This document shows, piece by piece, positions 27,590 through 36,540 of a stretch of 64,000 nucleotides of DNA. The translations under genes were made by a program, and so were the position numbers. Positions within the stretch are counted from its first letter, which is position 1. Each line of letters starts with the position of its first letter. Source of the stretch: Flavobacteriaceae bacterium (GTDB lineage: Bacteria > Bacteroidota > Bacteroidia > Flavobacteriales > Flavobacteriaceae). The notes under the pieces were generated by a model. It was not told where the DNA came from. It did not search any database and saw nothing but the letters and a program-made list of their open reading frames with translations. The stretch spans positions 124,001 through 188,000 of the forward strand of contig NVXD01000003.1 in assembly GCA_002746415.1 (NCBI GenBank). The letters run 5' to 3'.

Positions 27590-28159
27590 ATGAAAACAAA
27601 TAGATTAGAAGCGTTTAGCGATGGTGTCCTTGCCATTATTATTACCATAATGGTATTGGAATTAAAAGTCCCCGAAGAAACAGATTTTCATTCCCTTGTT
27701 CCAAAACTACCCGTTTTTTTAAGTTATCTCATTAGCTTTATTTATATAGGAATCTACTGGAACAACCACCATCATTTATTTCAAATCACTGAAAAAGTAA
27801 ATGGTAAAATCCTTTGGGCAAATCTACATTTACTCTTTTGGCTGTCTCTTATTCCCTTTACAACTTCTTGGATAGGAGAAAACCATCAAGCAGCTGCACC
27901 TGTTACCCTTTATGGTATTGTTTTATTGATGAGTGGCATTGCATATTTTATATTACAAAGAGCAATTCTAAAAAGTCATGGCAAAAATTTTGCCTTACAT
28001 CAGGTCATTGGTAAAGATTTAAAAGGCAAACTTTCTGTTTTAATTTATCTAGTAGGGATAGGGATATCTTTTTATAGTTCTTGGGCAGCAATTGCCTGCT
28101 ATATTTTGGTAGCCATAATTTGGTTTATTCCTGACAGCAGAATTGAAAAAAACGCCTAA
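27590..28159 (+). CDS. TMEM175 family potassium channel protein
   Basis: A 189-residue membrane protein with about six helices. The N-terminal signature NRLEAFSDGVLAIIITIMVL, with the conserved R-x-x-x-FSD motif of helix 1, and WNNHHHLF in helix 3 identify the bacterial TMEM175 (DUF1211) channels, which conduct potassium. Single-repeat length is as usual in bacteria, so it would work as a tetramer. It is 22 bases before the pirin gene on the same strand. Confidence 0.9.
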   Translation: MKTNRLEAFSDGVLAIIITIMVLELKVPEETDFHSLVPKLPVFLSYLISFIYIGIYWNNHHHLFQITEKVNGKILWANLHLLFWLSLIPFTTSWIGENHQAAAPVTLYGIVLLMSGIAYFILQRAILKSHGKNFALHQVIGKDLKGKLSVLIYLVGIGISFYSSWAAIACYILVAIIWFIPDSRIEKNA

Positions 28160-28180
28160 TTCATAAAAACACTGACAAAA

Positions 28181-28888
28181 ATGAAAACAGTTTTTCATAA
28201 AGCTGATAGTAGAGGGCATGCAAATCATGGATGGCTAAATTCATACCATACCTTTAGTTTTGCCAATTACCACAATCCAGAGCGAATGAATTTTGGAGTA
28301 TTACGCGTTTTAAATGATGATACCGTTGCTCCAAAAATGGGCTTTGGCACACATCAACATAAAAACATGGAAATTGTTTCCATTCCTTTAGAAGGAGATT
28401 TGGAGCATAAGGATAGTATGGATAATGTCTCCATAATCAAGGAAGGGGATATTCAGGTAATGAGTGCCGGCACAGGAATATTTCATAGTGAAAAAAACAA
28501 AAATGCTGATACTTCTGTAAAATTCTTGCAAATTTGGATTATCCCCAACAAAGAGAATATTACCCCTAGGTATGACCAAATCAAAATAGGTACTTCTGTT
28601 AATGATTTTAAACAAATCCTATCTCCTAATGCAGATGATGAGGGCATTTGGATACAGCAAAATGCCTGGTTTTCGCTTGGAGATTTCAATAAAGAGGTCC
28701 AAACCACTTACACCTTAAATGATAAAAATAACGGCCTCTATATTTTTATTCTTGAGGGAGAAGCAACTATTAATGATCAAAAATTAGAAAAAAGAGATGG
28801 TTTAGGACTATGGGATATAGAAAATGTTGAAATTAGTACATATCCCAATTCTAAAGTATTAATAATGGAAGTTCCTATGACCATTTAA
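28181..28888 (+). CDS. Pirin family protein (bicupin)
   Basis: A 235-residue cupin protein of the pirin/YhhW group. The N-terminal cupin carries the metal ligands in FGTHQHKNMEIVSIPLEG and the matching His in GTGIFHSEKN; LQIWIIPNKENITPRYDQ follows. The second half has a degenerate second cupin domain. Family members bind iron and some oxidise quercetin; the physiological role in this genus is unknown. Cotranscription with the channel gene upstream is likely given the short gap. Confidence 0.92.
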   Translation: MKTVFHKADSRGHANHGWLNSYHTFSFANYHNPERMNFGVLRVLNDDTVAPKMGFGTHQHKNMEIVSIPLEGDLEHKDSMDNVSIIKEGDIQVMSAGTGIFHSEKNKNADTSVKFLQIWIIPNKENITPRYDQIKIGTSVNDFKQILSPNADDEGIWIQQNAWFSLGDFNKEVQTTYTLNDKNNGLYIFILEGEATINDQKLEKRDGLGLWDIENVEISTYPNSKVLIMEVPMTI

Positions 28889-28932
28889 GCAACCGCCTTT
28901 TTAACTTTTACATACACCATTGGCTCTTACAA

Positions 28933-30135
28933 ATGAAAAAAATAATTACCCTATTAAGTATATCTGTTTTTATTACTTCAGTTTGCGCCCAAACAAATAC
29001 TTTAACATCAAAGAAACTTACCCAAGAACTCGAACAAATTCATGCACAAGGATTTATCAATGGATTTTCAGTTGTCATAGTAAATAAAGACAGTGTCCTA
29101 TATACTAAGGGATTTGGTTTTTCTGATATTAAAGCTCATAAGCAATACACCGAAAACACCATTCAGAACATTGGTTCTATTTCTAAAACATTTATTGGTA
29201 TTGCTTTGCTTAAAGCTCAAGAACTTGGCGCATTACAGCTTGACGACCCTATAAATAAACACTTACCGTTCAAAATCATAAACCCATATTTTCCGAACGA
29301 ACAAATAACCATAAGGCAATTATCAACTCATACTTCTAGCATTAAAGACCCAGTCAGGTATTATAAAAACGGTTATGTTCTTAAGGAAAAGGACAATCCG
29401 GGCGTAAAAGTAAATGCTAACTTTCGTTCTCCAGATGAAAAGCTAACTATGGAAATTTTCTTTAAAAACATCCTCACCACAAATGGCATATGGCATAAGA
29501 AGAAGAATTTTTTAAAAGAAAAACCGGGGACCCGTTTTGAATATTCAAATATTGCAGCGGCACTGGCTGCTTATATTCTTGAACAAGCCACTAAAGAATC
29601 TTTTCCAGAATTTACCAGAAAGCACATTTTTAAACCTTTGGGAATGCAAAATACAGGATGGTCTTTTAAAGATATAGATTTCTCAATGCATTCAAAACTC
29701 TATGACTCCCCAAAAACCGAATTGGCTTTTTACTCCCTTATCACCTACCCAGATGGTGGCTTACTTACTTCTTCTAAAGATATGGGAAACTATCTTTCAG
29801 AATTAGTTAAAGGATATACTGGAAATGGCACCATTTTAAAGCAAAATAGTTTCAAGGAGTTGTTTAAAAAACAGCTATCAGCCAAAAACTATAAAGAAAG
29901 AAGTGAGAATAGGTATGGGGATGAGTATAATTCTGGAGTCTTTATGGGATTTTCAGCCAAAGGCTATATCGGTCATACCGGAAGTGATCCTGGTGTAGTA
30001 ACTTTTATGTTTTTTAATGCTGAAACAAAGATTGGAAGGCTTCTAATATTGAATACTGAACTAAAAAAAGAAGGTATACAAGAATTCATAGCCATTTGGA
30101 ACAAATTAGAGGAATATGAGAATAATCTACATTAG
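28933..30135 (+). CDS. Secreted serine hydrolase, class C beta-lactamase fold
   Basis: A 400-residue protein with a signal peptide (cleaved near VCAQT, residue 20). SISK at 82-85 gives the nucleophile Ser82 and Lys85, FEYSNIAAALAAYILE gives the Y-x-N motif, and YIGHTGSDPG the third HTG motif, so all three motifs of the class C group are intact, unlike the other hydrolase at 25574. The natural substrate may be an ester or D-amino-acid peptide rather than an antibiotic. It is 44 bases downstream of the pirin gene. Confidence 0.88.
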   Translation: MKKIITLLSISVFITSVCAQTNTLTSKKLTQELEQIHAQGFINGFSVVIVNKDSVLYTKGFGFSDIKAHKQYTENTIQNIGSISKTFIGIALLKAQELGALQLDDPINKHLPFKIINPYFPNEQITIRQLSTHTSSIKDPVRYYKNGYVLKEKDNPGVKVNANFRSPDEKLTMEIFFKNILTTNGIWHKKKNFLKEKPGTRFEYSNIAAALAAYILEQATKESFPEFTRKHIFKPLGMQNTGWSFKDIDFSMHSKLYDSPKTELAFYSLITYPDGGLLTSSKDMGNYLSELVKGYTGNGTILKQNSFKELFKKQLSAKNYKERSENRYGDEYNSGVFMGFSAKGYIGHTGSDPGVVTFMFFNAETKIGRLLILNTELKKEGIQEFIAIWNKLEEYENNLH

Positions 30136-30256
30136 TTGTTGCTATAAAACCCAAATAAGAGCAAACGTACCAAGTGGATAATTTACTAACTTGTCTTTTA
30201 AAAGATTTGGACACACCCAAAGAGGTATCTTTAAACAATAAAAAACTTGTTTAACA

Positions 30257-30607
30257 ATGGAAAAAAATTGTTTAGAATGTAATGAGAAAATTATTGGTCG
30301 CGTGGACAAAAAATTCTGCTCCGATCATTGTCGCAATGCTCATAACAATAAACTAAACAAGGACAATACCAACCTTATCCGAAACATCAACAATCGCTTA
30401 AGAAAAAATTATAGAATATTGAATAGTTTCCCTTTAAAGGATGGCAAAACCAAAACCACCAGAATTAAACTATTAGACAAAGGGTTTAGTTTTGATTATT
30501 TTACAAGCATTTACACTACCCAAAAAGGCACTGTGTATTACTTTGTGTATGATTTGGGTTATTTGCCTTTGGACAATGATTATTATATGATTGTTAAGCG
30601 AGAATAA
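30257..30607 (+). CDS. Small zinc-ribbon protein (DUF2116-like)
   Basis: A 116-residue protein whose N-terminus has CLEC at 5-8 and CSDHC at 21-25 (KKFCSDHCRNAHNNK), a compact four-cysteine zinc ribbon like that of DUF2116 proteins. A basic helical part (NINNRLRKNYRIL) and a beta-rich C-terminus (TTQKGTVYYFVYDLGYLPL) follow. The basic charge suggests nucleic acid binding. It is common in Bacteroidota but has no assigned role. Convergent with the CBS gene. Confidence 0.75.
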   Translation: MEKNCLECNEKIIGRVDKKFCSDHCRNAHNNKLNKDNTNLIRNINNRLRKNYRILNSFPLKDGKTKTTRIKLLDKGFSFDYFTSIYTTQKGTVYYFVYDLGYLPLDNDYYMIVKRE

Positions 30608-30638
30608 TATTCCCTCTCTGGAACAAGCGTGTAATGGA

Positions 30639-31109
30639 TTATTTCCAATTTTGCCCACTAAGTTTTAACGCTGCAACAACAATATCTTTTCTGCTTATTT
30701 GACCCACTAAAATATCCTTTTCCAAAACAGGTAATCTACGCCTGCCATTTCTATGAAAAACGTCTGCTGCTTCAAATATACTCATGTCGTGAGGAATGGT
30801 TTCCACATTTTTTGTCATGTAGGTTTCCACATTCTTATCTAAAATAGGCATATTAAAATAACGGCTTTCAGAAATTTGCTTCATACAATCTGCTTCAGAT
30901 ATGATACCCACTAAAAAACCATTGTCATCCATCACAGGTCCACCAGATATATGGTGTTTGGCAAATGCTTCCATTACTAGCAAAATAGACTGTTTGGGGC
31001 TAAATGTTATTAGTTTTTTGGTCATATAATCAGCCACCAATATTGGTGCATCGTATTCTTTTTTTGAAACTTCTTTTGTCCTAGCGCCTTGAAAACTCTT
31101 AATTCCCAT
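30639..31109 (-). CDS. CBS-domain protein
   Basis: A 156-residue protein made of two CBS motifs: residues about 25-85 (ADYMTKKLITFSPKQSILLV ... GGPVMDDNGFLVGIISEAD) and about 95-150 (VETYMTKNVETIPHDMSIFE ... RRRLPVLEKDILVGQISRKD). Such a pair binds adenine nucleotides and normally regulates a partner protein. It stands alone, diverging from the M28 peptidase gene. Confidence 0.9.
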   Translation of the reverse strand: MGIKSFQGARTKEVSKKEYDAPILVADYMTKKLITFSPKQSILLVMEAFAKHHISGGPVMDDNGFLVGIISEADCMKQISESRYFNMPILDKNVETYMTKNVETIPHDMSIFEAADVFHRNGRRRLPVLEKDILVGQISRKDIVVAALKLSGQNWK

Positions 31110-31134
31110 ACCGTTAAAATTTTAGGTTGATTAC

Positions 31135-31152
31135 TAAAAATGACCATTTTTA
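31135..31152. promoter_or_regulatory. Palindrome in the CBS/M28 divergent gap
   Basis: TAAAAATG-AC-CATTTTTA is an 8+2+8 inverted repeat in the 120-base divergent gap, 26 bases before the CBS gene start. It could be an operator or a hairpin in the CBS leader; AT-rich chance is possible. Confidence 0.3.
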
Positions 31153-31229
31153 ATGACTTACACAAATATATTAGTTGAAACCTCCTGCTTTTTTAAAATT
31201 TCATACTTTTATGGAATAACCTTAACCCC

Positions 31230-33512
31230 ATGAAAAAATCCGCATCATTCATTACTTTACTCCTCATTATTTTAGCTATTTATTGGAGTTTTAAATCGGC
31301 CATGCCCAGTTACGATAATGATATAAATGCTGCTAAAACAGCATTCTCAACAGATAGAGCATTGCAACATGTTGCGCACATATCCAAAAAACCCCATGCA
31401 GTAGGTTTTCCTGCTCACAAAGAAGTTAGGGACTATATTGTTTCTGAATTAAAAAAAATGGGTCTGGAAACTTCTTTACAAGAAGGATACACCGGTGGGG
31501 ATTGGGCTAATTTAACCAAGGCCATCAATATTTTGGCAAGAATCAAAGGATCTGAAGAAGGAAAAGCACTGCTCTTGCTTAGTCATTATGATAGTAGCTC
31601 ACATTCTTCCTTGGGAGCCAGTGATGCTGGTAGCGGTATTGCTACAATTTTAGAGGGCGTTAGGGCCTTTCTGGCTGAAAATTCAACTCCAAAAAATGAT
31701 ATTATCATTCTATTTACAGATGCAGAAGAACTGGGATTAAACGGTGCTGATCTTTTTATAAACAAACATCCTTGGGCCAAAGAAGTAGGTTTAGCTCTAA
31801 ATTTCGAAGCCAGAGGTAGCGGTGGGCCAAGTTATATGCTCATAGAAACGAACAAAGGAAACGGCAAGCTTATTGAAGAGTTTACAGCTGCAAACCCAAA
31901 GTACCCCGTTGCAAATTCATTAGTGTACAGCATCTATAAAATGCTCCCAAATGACACAGACCTTACTGTTTTTAGGGAGGATGGAGATATAGAAGGTTTT
32001 AATTTTGCATTTATTGATGACCATTACGATTACCATACCGCACATGACTCCTATGAACGATTGGACAAAAAAACACTGGCGCACCAAGGAAGTTACCTTA
32101 TGCCCTTATTGAATCACTTTAGCAATACTGATTTAACAAATTTAAAAAGCGATTCAGATTACATTTATTTCAATGTTCCCTTTTTTGGATTGGTTTCTTA
32201 TCCTTTTAAGTGGATATGGCCCATGTTTGCTATTGGAGTTATTCTTTTTATTATTCTTTTTGTGTATGGTTTAAAAAAAGGCGTACTGGATGTAAGGGAA
32301 ATGCTCAGAGGGTTCTTGCCATTATTGCTATCCCTTATTATTAATGGATTGATAGGTTTCTACAGTTGGTCGTTCCTAAAATGGTGCTATCCACAATACC
32401 AAGATATGCTGCATGGATTTACATATAATGGGCATTCCTATATCGCTGCATTTGTAGTACTATCAATAAGTATTTCCTTTTGGGTTTACCATAAATTCAA
32501 AAAAATAAGTACCAACAACATCCTTGTAGCACCAATTTTTTTATGGCTAGTAATTTGTGGTCTTGTTGCCACATATTTAAAAGGAGCCAGCTTCTTTATT
32601 GTTCCCACAATGGCATTATTAGCCTCATTTTTGGTGCTAATCAATCAAAAAAAATCTAATCCCTATTTGCTCGTCTTTTTAGGATTACCTGCTTTATGGA
32701 TATGCGCCCCTTTTATTAAAATGTTCCCAGTAGGCCTCGGATTAAAAATGATGGTGGCCACTACAGCTCTTACTACACTTACGTTCTTCTTTCTATTGCC
32801 CATTTTTGGTTATTACAAAAAGAAAAGTAGGCTAGCTATTGTAAGTTTCCTCCTCTTTCTTGGCTTCATGATATCAGCACATTTTAATGCAGGTTTTTCT
32901 GAGGAAAATGCAAAACCAACTAGCTTACTATATGTTTTGGATGCAGATACCAATTCAGCCAAATGGGCCACCTATGAAAGACATCTTTCCGATTGGACTA
33001 AACAGTATTTAGGAAAAGACAAAACAGTATCGAAAAATTTATCCGATAAAACTTTAAGCAGTAAATACAGTACCGGATTTACTTACGTTTCTAAAGCTCC
33101 AATAAAAGAAATACATCCTCCAACCGTAGAAAAAACATGGGATACCATCATAGGGAACAATCGCATATTGGAAATCTGTATCACCTCTAATAGAGCCGTA
33201 AACCGCTTGGAATTGTTTACAAATGATTCCATAGAAAAAGCAAGTATAAACAACATTTCTTTGTCCAATGATTTCTTAGCAAATAGAAGAAGCGGCAAAT
33301 TGGTCACTCACTATATCACGGACAACGCCCCCACAGAATTAAGACTTACCATCCCCAAAAATGTGGTTTTAGAGCTTACCCTTTACGAAGCTTCCAATGA
33401 TTTGTTGAGCAATCCATTATTTACTGTTCCAGAAAGGCCTAAAGACAATATTCCCATGCCGTTTGTTTTGAATGATGCTGTTTTAATGACCAAAACAATA
33501 TCCTTTGAGTAA
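31230..33512 (+). CDS. Membrane-bound M28 family zinc peptidase
   Basis: A 760-residue protein: one N-terminal helix (residues 7-23), an extracytoplasmic M28 aminopeptidase domain at about 35-305, then about eight membrane helices and a C-terminal periplasmic beta domain. Zinc-site motifs seen are LLLSHYDSS (His, Asp), GASDAGSGIAT (bridging Asp), LFTDAEELGLNGA (catalytic Glu-Glu), NFEARGSGG and DYHTAHDSYERLD. This matches the Fxna/ERMP1-like layout. It should trim N-terminal residues from peptides outside the inner membrane. No partner gene is evident. Confidence 0.9.
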   Translation: MKKSASFITLLLIILAIYWSFKSAMPSYDNDINAAKTAFSTDRALQHVAHISKKPHAVGFPAHKEVRDYIVSELKKMGLETSLQEGYTGGDWANLTKAINILARIKGSEEGKALLLLSHYDSSSHSSLGASDAGSGIATILEGVRAFLAENSTPKNDIIILFTDAEELGLNGADLFINKHPWAKEVGLALNFEARGSGGPSYMLIETNKGNGKLIEEFTAANPKYPVANSLVYSIYKMLPNDTDLTVFREDGDIEGFNFAFIDDHYDYHTAHDSYERLDKKTLAHQGSYLMPLLNHFSNTDLTNLKSDSDYIYFNVPFFGLVSYPFKWIWPMFAIGVILFIILFVYGLKKGVLDVREMLRGFLPLLLSLIINGLIGFYSWSFLKWCYPQYQDMLHGFTYNGHSYIAAFVVLSISISFWVYHKFKKISTNNILVAPIFLWLVICGLVATYLKGASFFIVPTMALLASFLVLINQKKSNPYLLVFLGLPALWICAPFIKMFPVGLGLKMMVATTALTTLTFFFLLPIFGYYKKKSRLAIVSFLLFLGFMISAHFNAGFSEENAKPTSLLYVLDADTNSAKWATYERHLSDWTKQYLGKDKTVSKNLSDKTLSSKYSTGFTYVSKAPIKEIHPPTVEKTWDTIIGNNRILEICITSNRAVNRLELFTNDSIEKASINNISLSNDFLANRRSGKLVTHYITDNAPTELRLTIPKNVVLELTLYEASNDLLSNPLFTVPERPKDNIPMPFVLNDAVLMTKTISFE

Positions 33513-33727
33513 GTAATATGCAACAATCCAATACTATTGTTTTCAAAATGAAAGTATTAATAATCGCGACTTAAAAATGCATTTGCCGTACATAACCTCA
33601 TCTGAAAAAATGAGGATGCTACTTAATGAAATATGAAACCCCCTGCAATCAAAAATTGTTAATAAAAATTTCACAACATCCTAGGTAAATTAATCAATTA
33701 CCACACTTTTTGACATATCTTTCCTAC

Positions 33728-34078
33728 ATGATGAATGTAGTTTCTCAAATTAAACCAAATCAAACAGAAAAAAAAGAAGCCCGTAATACTTCTAAATTAT
33801 CAACTTCCGGCGCAACCTGTTCCTTCTCTGGAAAACCTGCAGATTATTACATTGGTCTTTCTAAAAACACGAAAGGGGAATCTATAAATATTGTTGGTTC
33901 AGTTTCTTCAGAAATGGTAGAAATGGCTATAAACAGGCTCATGGGAAAGGGATTTGGCGATATTAAATGGCCCGTTATTCTGAACTTAAAAAAGGAATTA
34001 GTGTACCACACATACGATGCTCATAATAAAGGTCTTTCCGCAATTTTTGGGTGGAAAGAGTGCTTGCCAAAAGATTAA
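33728..34078 (+). CDS. Hypothetical protein (116 aa)
   Basis: The frame is open upstream to a TTG at 33710, but adjacent ATGs at 33728 and 33731 (MMNVVSQIK) are the likely starts. There is no signal peptide or membrane helix. A polar, Lys/Thr-rich N-terminus (NQTEKKEARNTSKL) precedes a compact part containing SGKPADYYIGLSKNTKGE and VEMAINRLMGKGFGDIKWP. No family is recognised. It is an isolated rightward gene. Confidence 0.6.
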   Translation: MMNVVSQIKPNQTEKKEARNTSKLSTSGATCSFSGKPADYYIGLSKNTKGESINIVGSVSSEMVEMAINRLMGKGFGDIKWPVILNLKKELVYHTYDAHNKGLSAIFGWKECLPKD

Positions 34079-34185
34079 AAAGTGACCTAATCAGCTCTTC
34101 ATCAATATTCAGTATCATATTTAAAGCTTTCCTTAACAGATTACTGAAAATAATTTAATAGTTTTGGCGCACTAAAATCATAAAA

Positions 34186-34884
34186 ATGAAAAGGATATTA
34201 TTTGTTGTTCTATTTGCCTCTAGTGTTACATTAAGTGCGCAAACCAAAAGTGAATTGGAAAAACATTATGAAGCTTTTTATAAGGAAATGAGAGCTCAGG
34301 GTGATGTAAATGGTGTGGTAAGTGCCATGACACACTTAAATATCATTGCTCCATCTGTAGAAAGAAAGGATACTCTTGCTTATATATATGCCAATAACAA
34401 CCAGCATATGCAAGCTTTAAATACTATTGGCATTGAAAAAAATGATACTGATTCTGACTTAGCGGTACGGGTTAAAGCCATTTCTTTAAAAGCTATGAAT
34501 CAGCCAAAAAGAGCCATCGAGCAATTTGAAGTTTTGTACAAAAGAAACCCAACACCTTATTTAGCTTATGAACTGGCAGATTTAAAAATTCAGGCTGGAG
34601 ACAATGAAGGGGCTTCTACTTTAATAGAATATGGCATTCTTAATGCCAAAGAGGACATGAAATATGCTTTCTATGAGAGACAACAACCTTATGAAGTACT
34701 TCTTAAAGCTGCATTTGTACATTTAAAAGGATTGGTAATATATAATATAGATAAAAATAACATCGATGGAGCCTTGGCATCTATTGACGAAGCGCTTGTG
34801 TTAGACCCTAGTTTTAATTTGGCAAGTTTAAGCAAACAAGCATTGGAGGCTAGAAAAAATGCTCCTGAAGAAGTAAAAGAATAA
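34186..34884 (+). CDS. Secreted TPR-repeat protein
   Basis: A 232-residue protein with a signal peptide (MKRILFVVLFASSVTLSAQT) and a mature part of helical hairpins typical of tetratricopeptide repeats, e.g. KSELEKHYEAFYKEMRAQGD, LKAMNQPKRAIEQFEVLYKR, YLAYELADLKIQAGDNEGA and GALASIDEALVLDPSFN. It would act as a periplasmic protein-protein interaction module. No partner is obvious. Confidence 0.8.
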   Translation: MKRILFVVLFASSVTLSAQTKSELEKHYEAFYKEMRAQGDVNGVVSAMTHLNIIAPSVERKDTLAYIYANNNQHMQALNTIGIEKNDTDSDLAVRVKAISLKAMNQPKRAIEQFEVLYKRNPTPYLAYELADLKIQAGDNEGASTLIEYGILNAKEDMKYAFYERQQPYEVLLKAAFVHLKGLVIYNIDKNNIDGALASIDEALVLDPSFNLASLSKQALEARKNAPEEVKE

Positions 34885-34934
34885 AGTATTAAGTGCTTTA
34901 TTGTATCTAGATAGAAGTTCTCTTTGGTCGTAAT

Positions 34935-35432
34935 CTATTTTTCTTCTTCCAATAAGGCCTTTATATCCAAAGGATTATTCAAGGTAATGTTAAACTGGTT
35001 TCTCAGTGCATTGTAAGCAAAGACCATTTCATTTACGGACTCTTGAGGTGCAATACCGTATTCCAAATCTCCCTTTGTTTTAAATATAAAGGTTTTAAAT
35101 ACATTTTGCCTGCTCTTGATTTGTGCTATATTAAACTCGTTTGGGTAATCTGAATTTTTAAGCAATTTCTGCTTCTCAATTAAATCTTCTATCACTAAGG
35201 ACAGGGATTCCTCACTATTCACTTTGTAAAGTGCGCTAAAGCTAGTTTCCAAAGCATTGAACTCTGGCCATGTGCTTAAAATATCTTTTGCCTTGGAATT
35301 TGTTGCTTTTGTTATGGCAAGTTCTCCTAAAGTAAAGTCCTCCGCAATAACAGCATCAGTTGCGTCCTTCTTTTTATTGCCACATGAAATAAAAAGAGCC
35401 AATACTAGTACTAAGCAACATATTTTTCTCAT
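34935..35432 (-). CDS. Lipoprotein of unknown function (165 aa)
   Basis: The ATG at 35432 gives a clean lipoprotein signal (MRKICCLVLVLALFISCGNK, lipobox LFISC); the frame runs upstream to 35483 but that would bury the signal. The mature part is helical and rich in charged residues (LETSFSALYKVNSEESLSLV, EDLIEKQKLLKN) and ends near the MoaE gene in the same direction. No family recognised. Convergent with the TPR gene. Confidence 0.75.
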   Translation of the reverse strand: MRKICCLVLVLALFISCGNKKKDATDAVIAEDFTLGELAITKATNSKAKDILSTWPEFNALETSFSALYKVNSEESLSLVIEDLIEKQKLLKNSDYPNEFNIAQIKSRQNVFKTFIFKTKGDLEYGIAPQESVNEMVFAYNALRNQFNITLNNPLDIKALLEEEK

Positions 35433-35515
35433 AAGAACGAATGTACAAATTTTTGAAAAAGCACCTTTATATAGCGGGTTCATTTAACTTCAATTTAAAT
35501 ATAGCCCTCAAGTTT

Positions 35516-35959
35516 TTATGTATTTACTTTCCATTGGTAAGAGTCATCCTTGAAAAGTTCTTTGCCAAAAATGGGGACATGTATTTTTATCTCGTCAACA
35601 ATAAAATGTAAGGCCTCAAAAACTTCTTTTCGGTGCACTGAGGAAACAAACACAAACAGACATATTTCACCAGTTTTTATAATTCCCTTACTATGGTAAA
35701 TGTGCATACAACTCAAATCATACTTTTTAAAGGCTGCTTCTTTTATTTCATGAAATTTAGCATTGGCCATTTCTTCATAGGCAGAGTATTCTATTGCATG
35801 TACTGTTTTTCCATCAATAACATCAGCACGTACCTGCCCTAAGAAAATATCGTGTGCTCCAATCTGGGTTTTAGATTGGTGGTTGGATATTGATTTTGCA
35901 ATATGTTCAGGAGTTATGGCTCCATCTACAAACACATTTTTTATTTCTTTCTTTTTCAT
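35516..35959 (-). CDS. moaE: Molybdopterin synthase catalytic subunit MoaE
   Basis: About 147 residues from the ATG at 35959 (MKKKEIKNVFVDGA). Family motifs: FLGQVRADV (anion-binding Arg), IEYSAYEEMA, IYHSKGIIKTGE, VFVSSVHRKEVFEA and VDEIKIHVPIFGKELF, with the two active-site lysines in the last motif. It transfers sulfur from MoaD to precursor Z, making molybdopterin. No other molybdenum-cofactor gene is in the window and moaD is not adjacent, so this is an orphan copy, next to tRNA-Arg. The following leftward gene is an unrelated lipoprotein. Confidence 0.93.
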   Translation of the reverse strand: MKKKEIKNVFVDGAITPEHIAKSISNHQSKTQIGAHDIFLGQVRADVIDGKTVHAIEYSAYEEMANAKFHEIKEAAFKKYDLSCMHIYHSKGIIKTGEICLFVFVSSVHRKEVFEALHFIVDEIKIHVPIFGKELFKDDSYQWKVNT

Positions 35960-36029
35960 AGGAGAAGCTATTTTGACTTTGGCAACCTTGACTATTTTAA
36001 GGAACAAGCATTTAAATATAGTAAAAAAG

Positions 36030-36101
36030 TGACCCCGGCAAGAATCGAACTTGCATCTAAAGTTTAGGAAACTTCTATTCTATCCATTGAACTACGGGGC
36101 C
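36030..36101 (-). tRNA. tRNA-Arg (anticodon CCU)
   Basis: The minus strand folds as a tRNA: acceptor GGCCCCG (5') with CGGGGTC (3'), D arm around TAGTTCAATGGATAGAAT, anticodon stem GAAGT/ACTTT with loop TTCCTAA (anticodon CCT, reading AGG), and T arm GCAAG-TTCGATT-CTTGC. The discriminator base is A and CCA is not encoded. It lies 70 bases upstream of the moaE start in the same direction. Confidence 0.95.
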
Positions 36102-36240
36102 AGAAATTTAAAGCCCAACAAATTTACTGCATATCAATTTTATGGACAAACCAATTGTTCGTCTTTTTTTTATCATAGCACTTTAATGGGAATCTTTATC
36201 TAATGTGAGTCTTTAGCATTTAGTACTGGGCTTATACGTC

Positions 36241-36265
36241 CTTACACGCGCGCTTGTGCGTGCGC
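36241..36265. other. GC-rich inverted repeat in an AT-rich gap
   Basis: CACGC (36245-36249) and GCGTG (36258-36262) enclose GCGCTTGT, inside a block of alternating C/G and T/G that is far more GC-rich than the surrounding gap. It lies just after the presumed end of the decayed membrane frame, so it could be a terminator-like hairpin on the minus strand, but no T-run follows. Confidence 0.3.
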
Positions 36266-36540
36266 TAAAAAGTTATCTGAAAGAATTCCACAACATTTCC
36301 TAATACAAAACTTACTACAGCCTATTTTAATCCAATCTTGCCCAGTTCAAAAACAGTTGAAAAAGCTATTCAGAAGGCTCCCAAAACACAGGATGCAAAA
36401 ATAATTATTCCAAAAGTGGGTATGCCATATGTGGTTAAACCAATAAGATTATATACAATATCTAAAACCGTTGTACAAGTAAATAAAGCAAAAGCAAAAT
36501 TAGAAATTATAATAACTACGAACCAAATTATTCCATTATC
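36265..36540 (-). pseudogene. Decayed small membrane protein gene (tentative)
   Basis: Read on the minus strand, one frame gives IIWFVVIIISNFAFALFTC, then VLDIVYNLIGLTTYGIPTF and GIIIFASCVLGAF, then TGA (36370-36372), then IAFSTVFELGKIGLK, TAG, and AVVSFVLGNVVEFFQITF ending at 36265. The hydrophobic pattern continues through both in-frame stops, as in a small membrane protein that has decayed; no ATG start is visible. It overlaps the end of the CusB-like gene by a few bases. It could instead be non-coding DNA, so confidence is low. Confidence 0.3.

Noticed and set aside
33596-33615. CCTCAT/ATGAGG hairpin after the M28 gene
   Set aside because: The stem is only 6 bp with no following T-run, so it is too weak to call a terminator.
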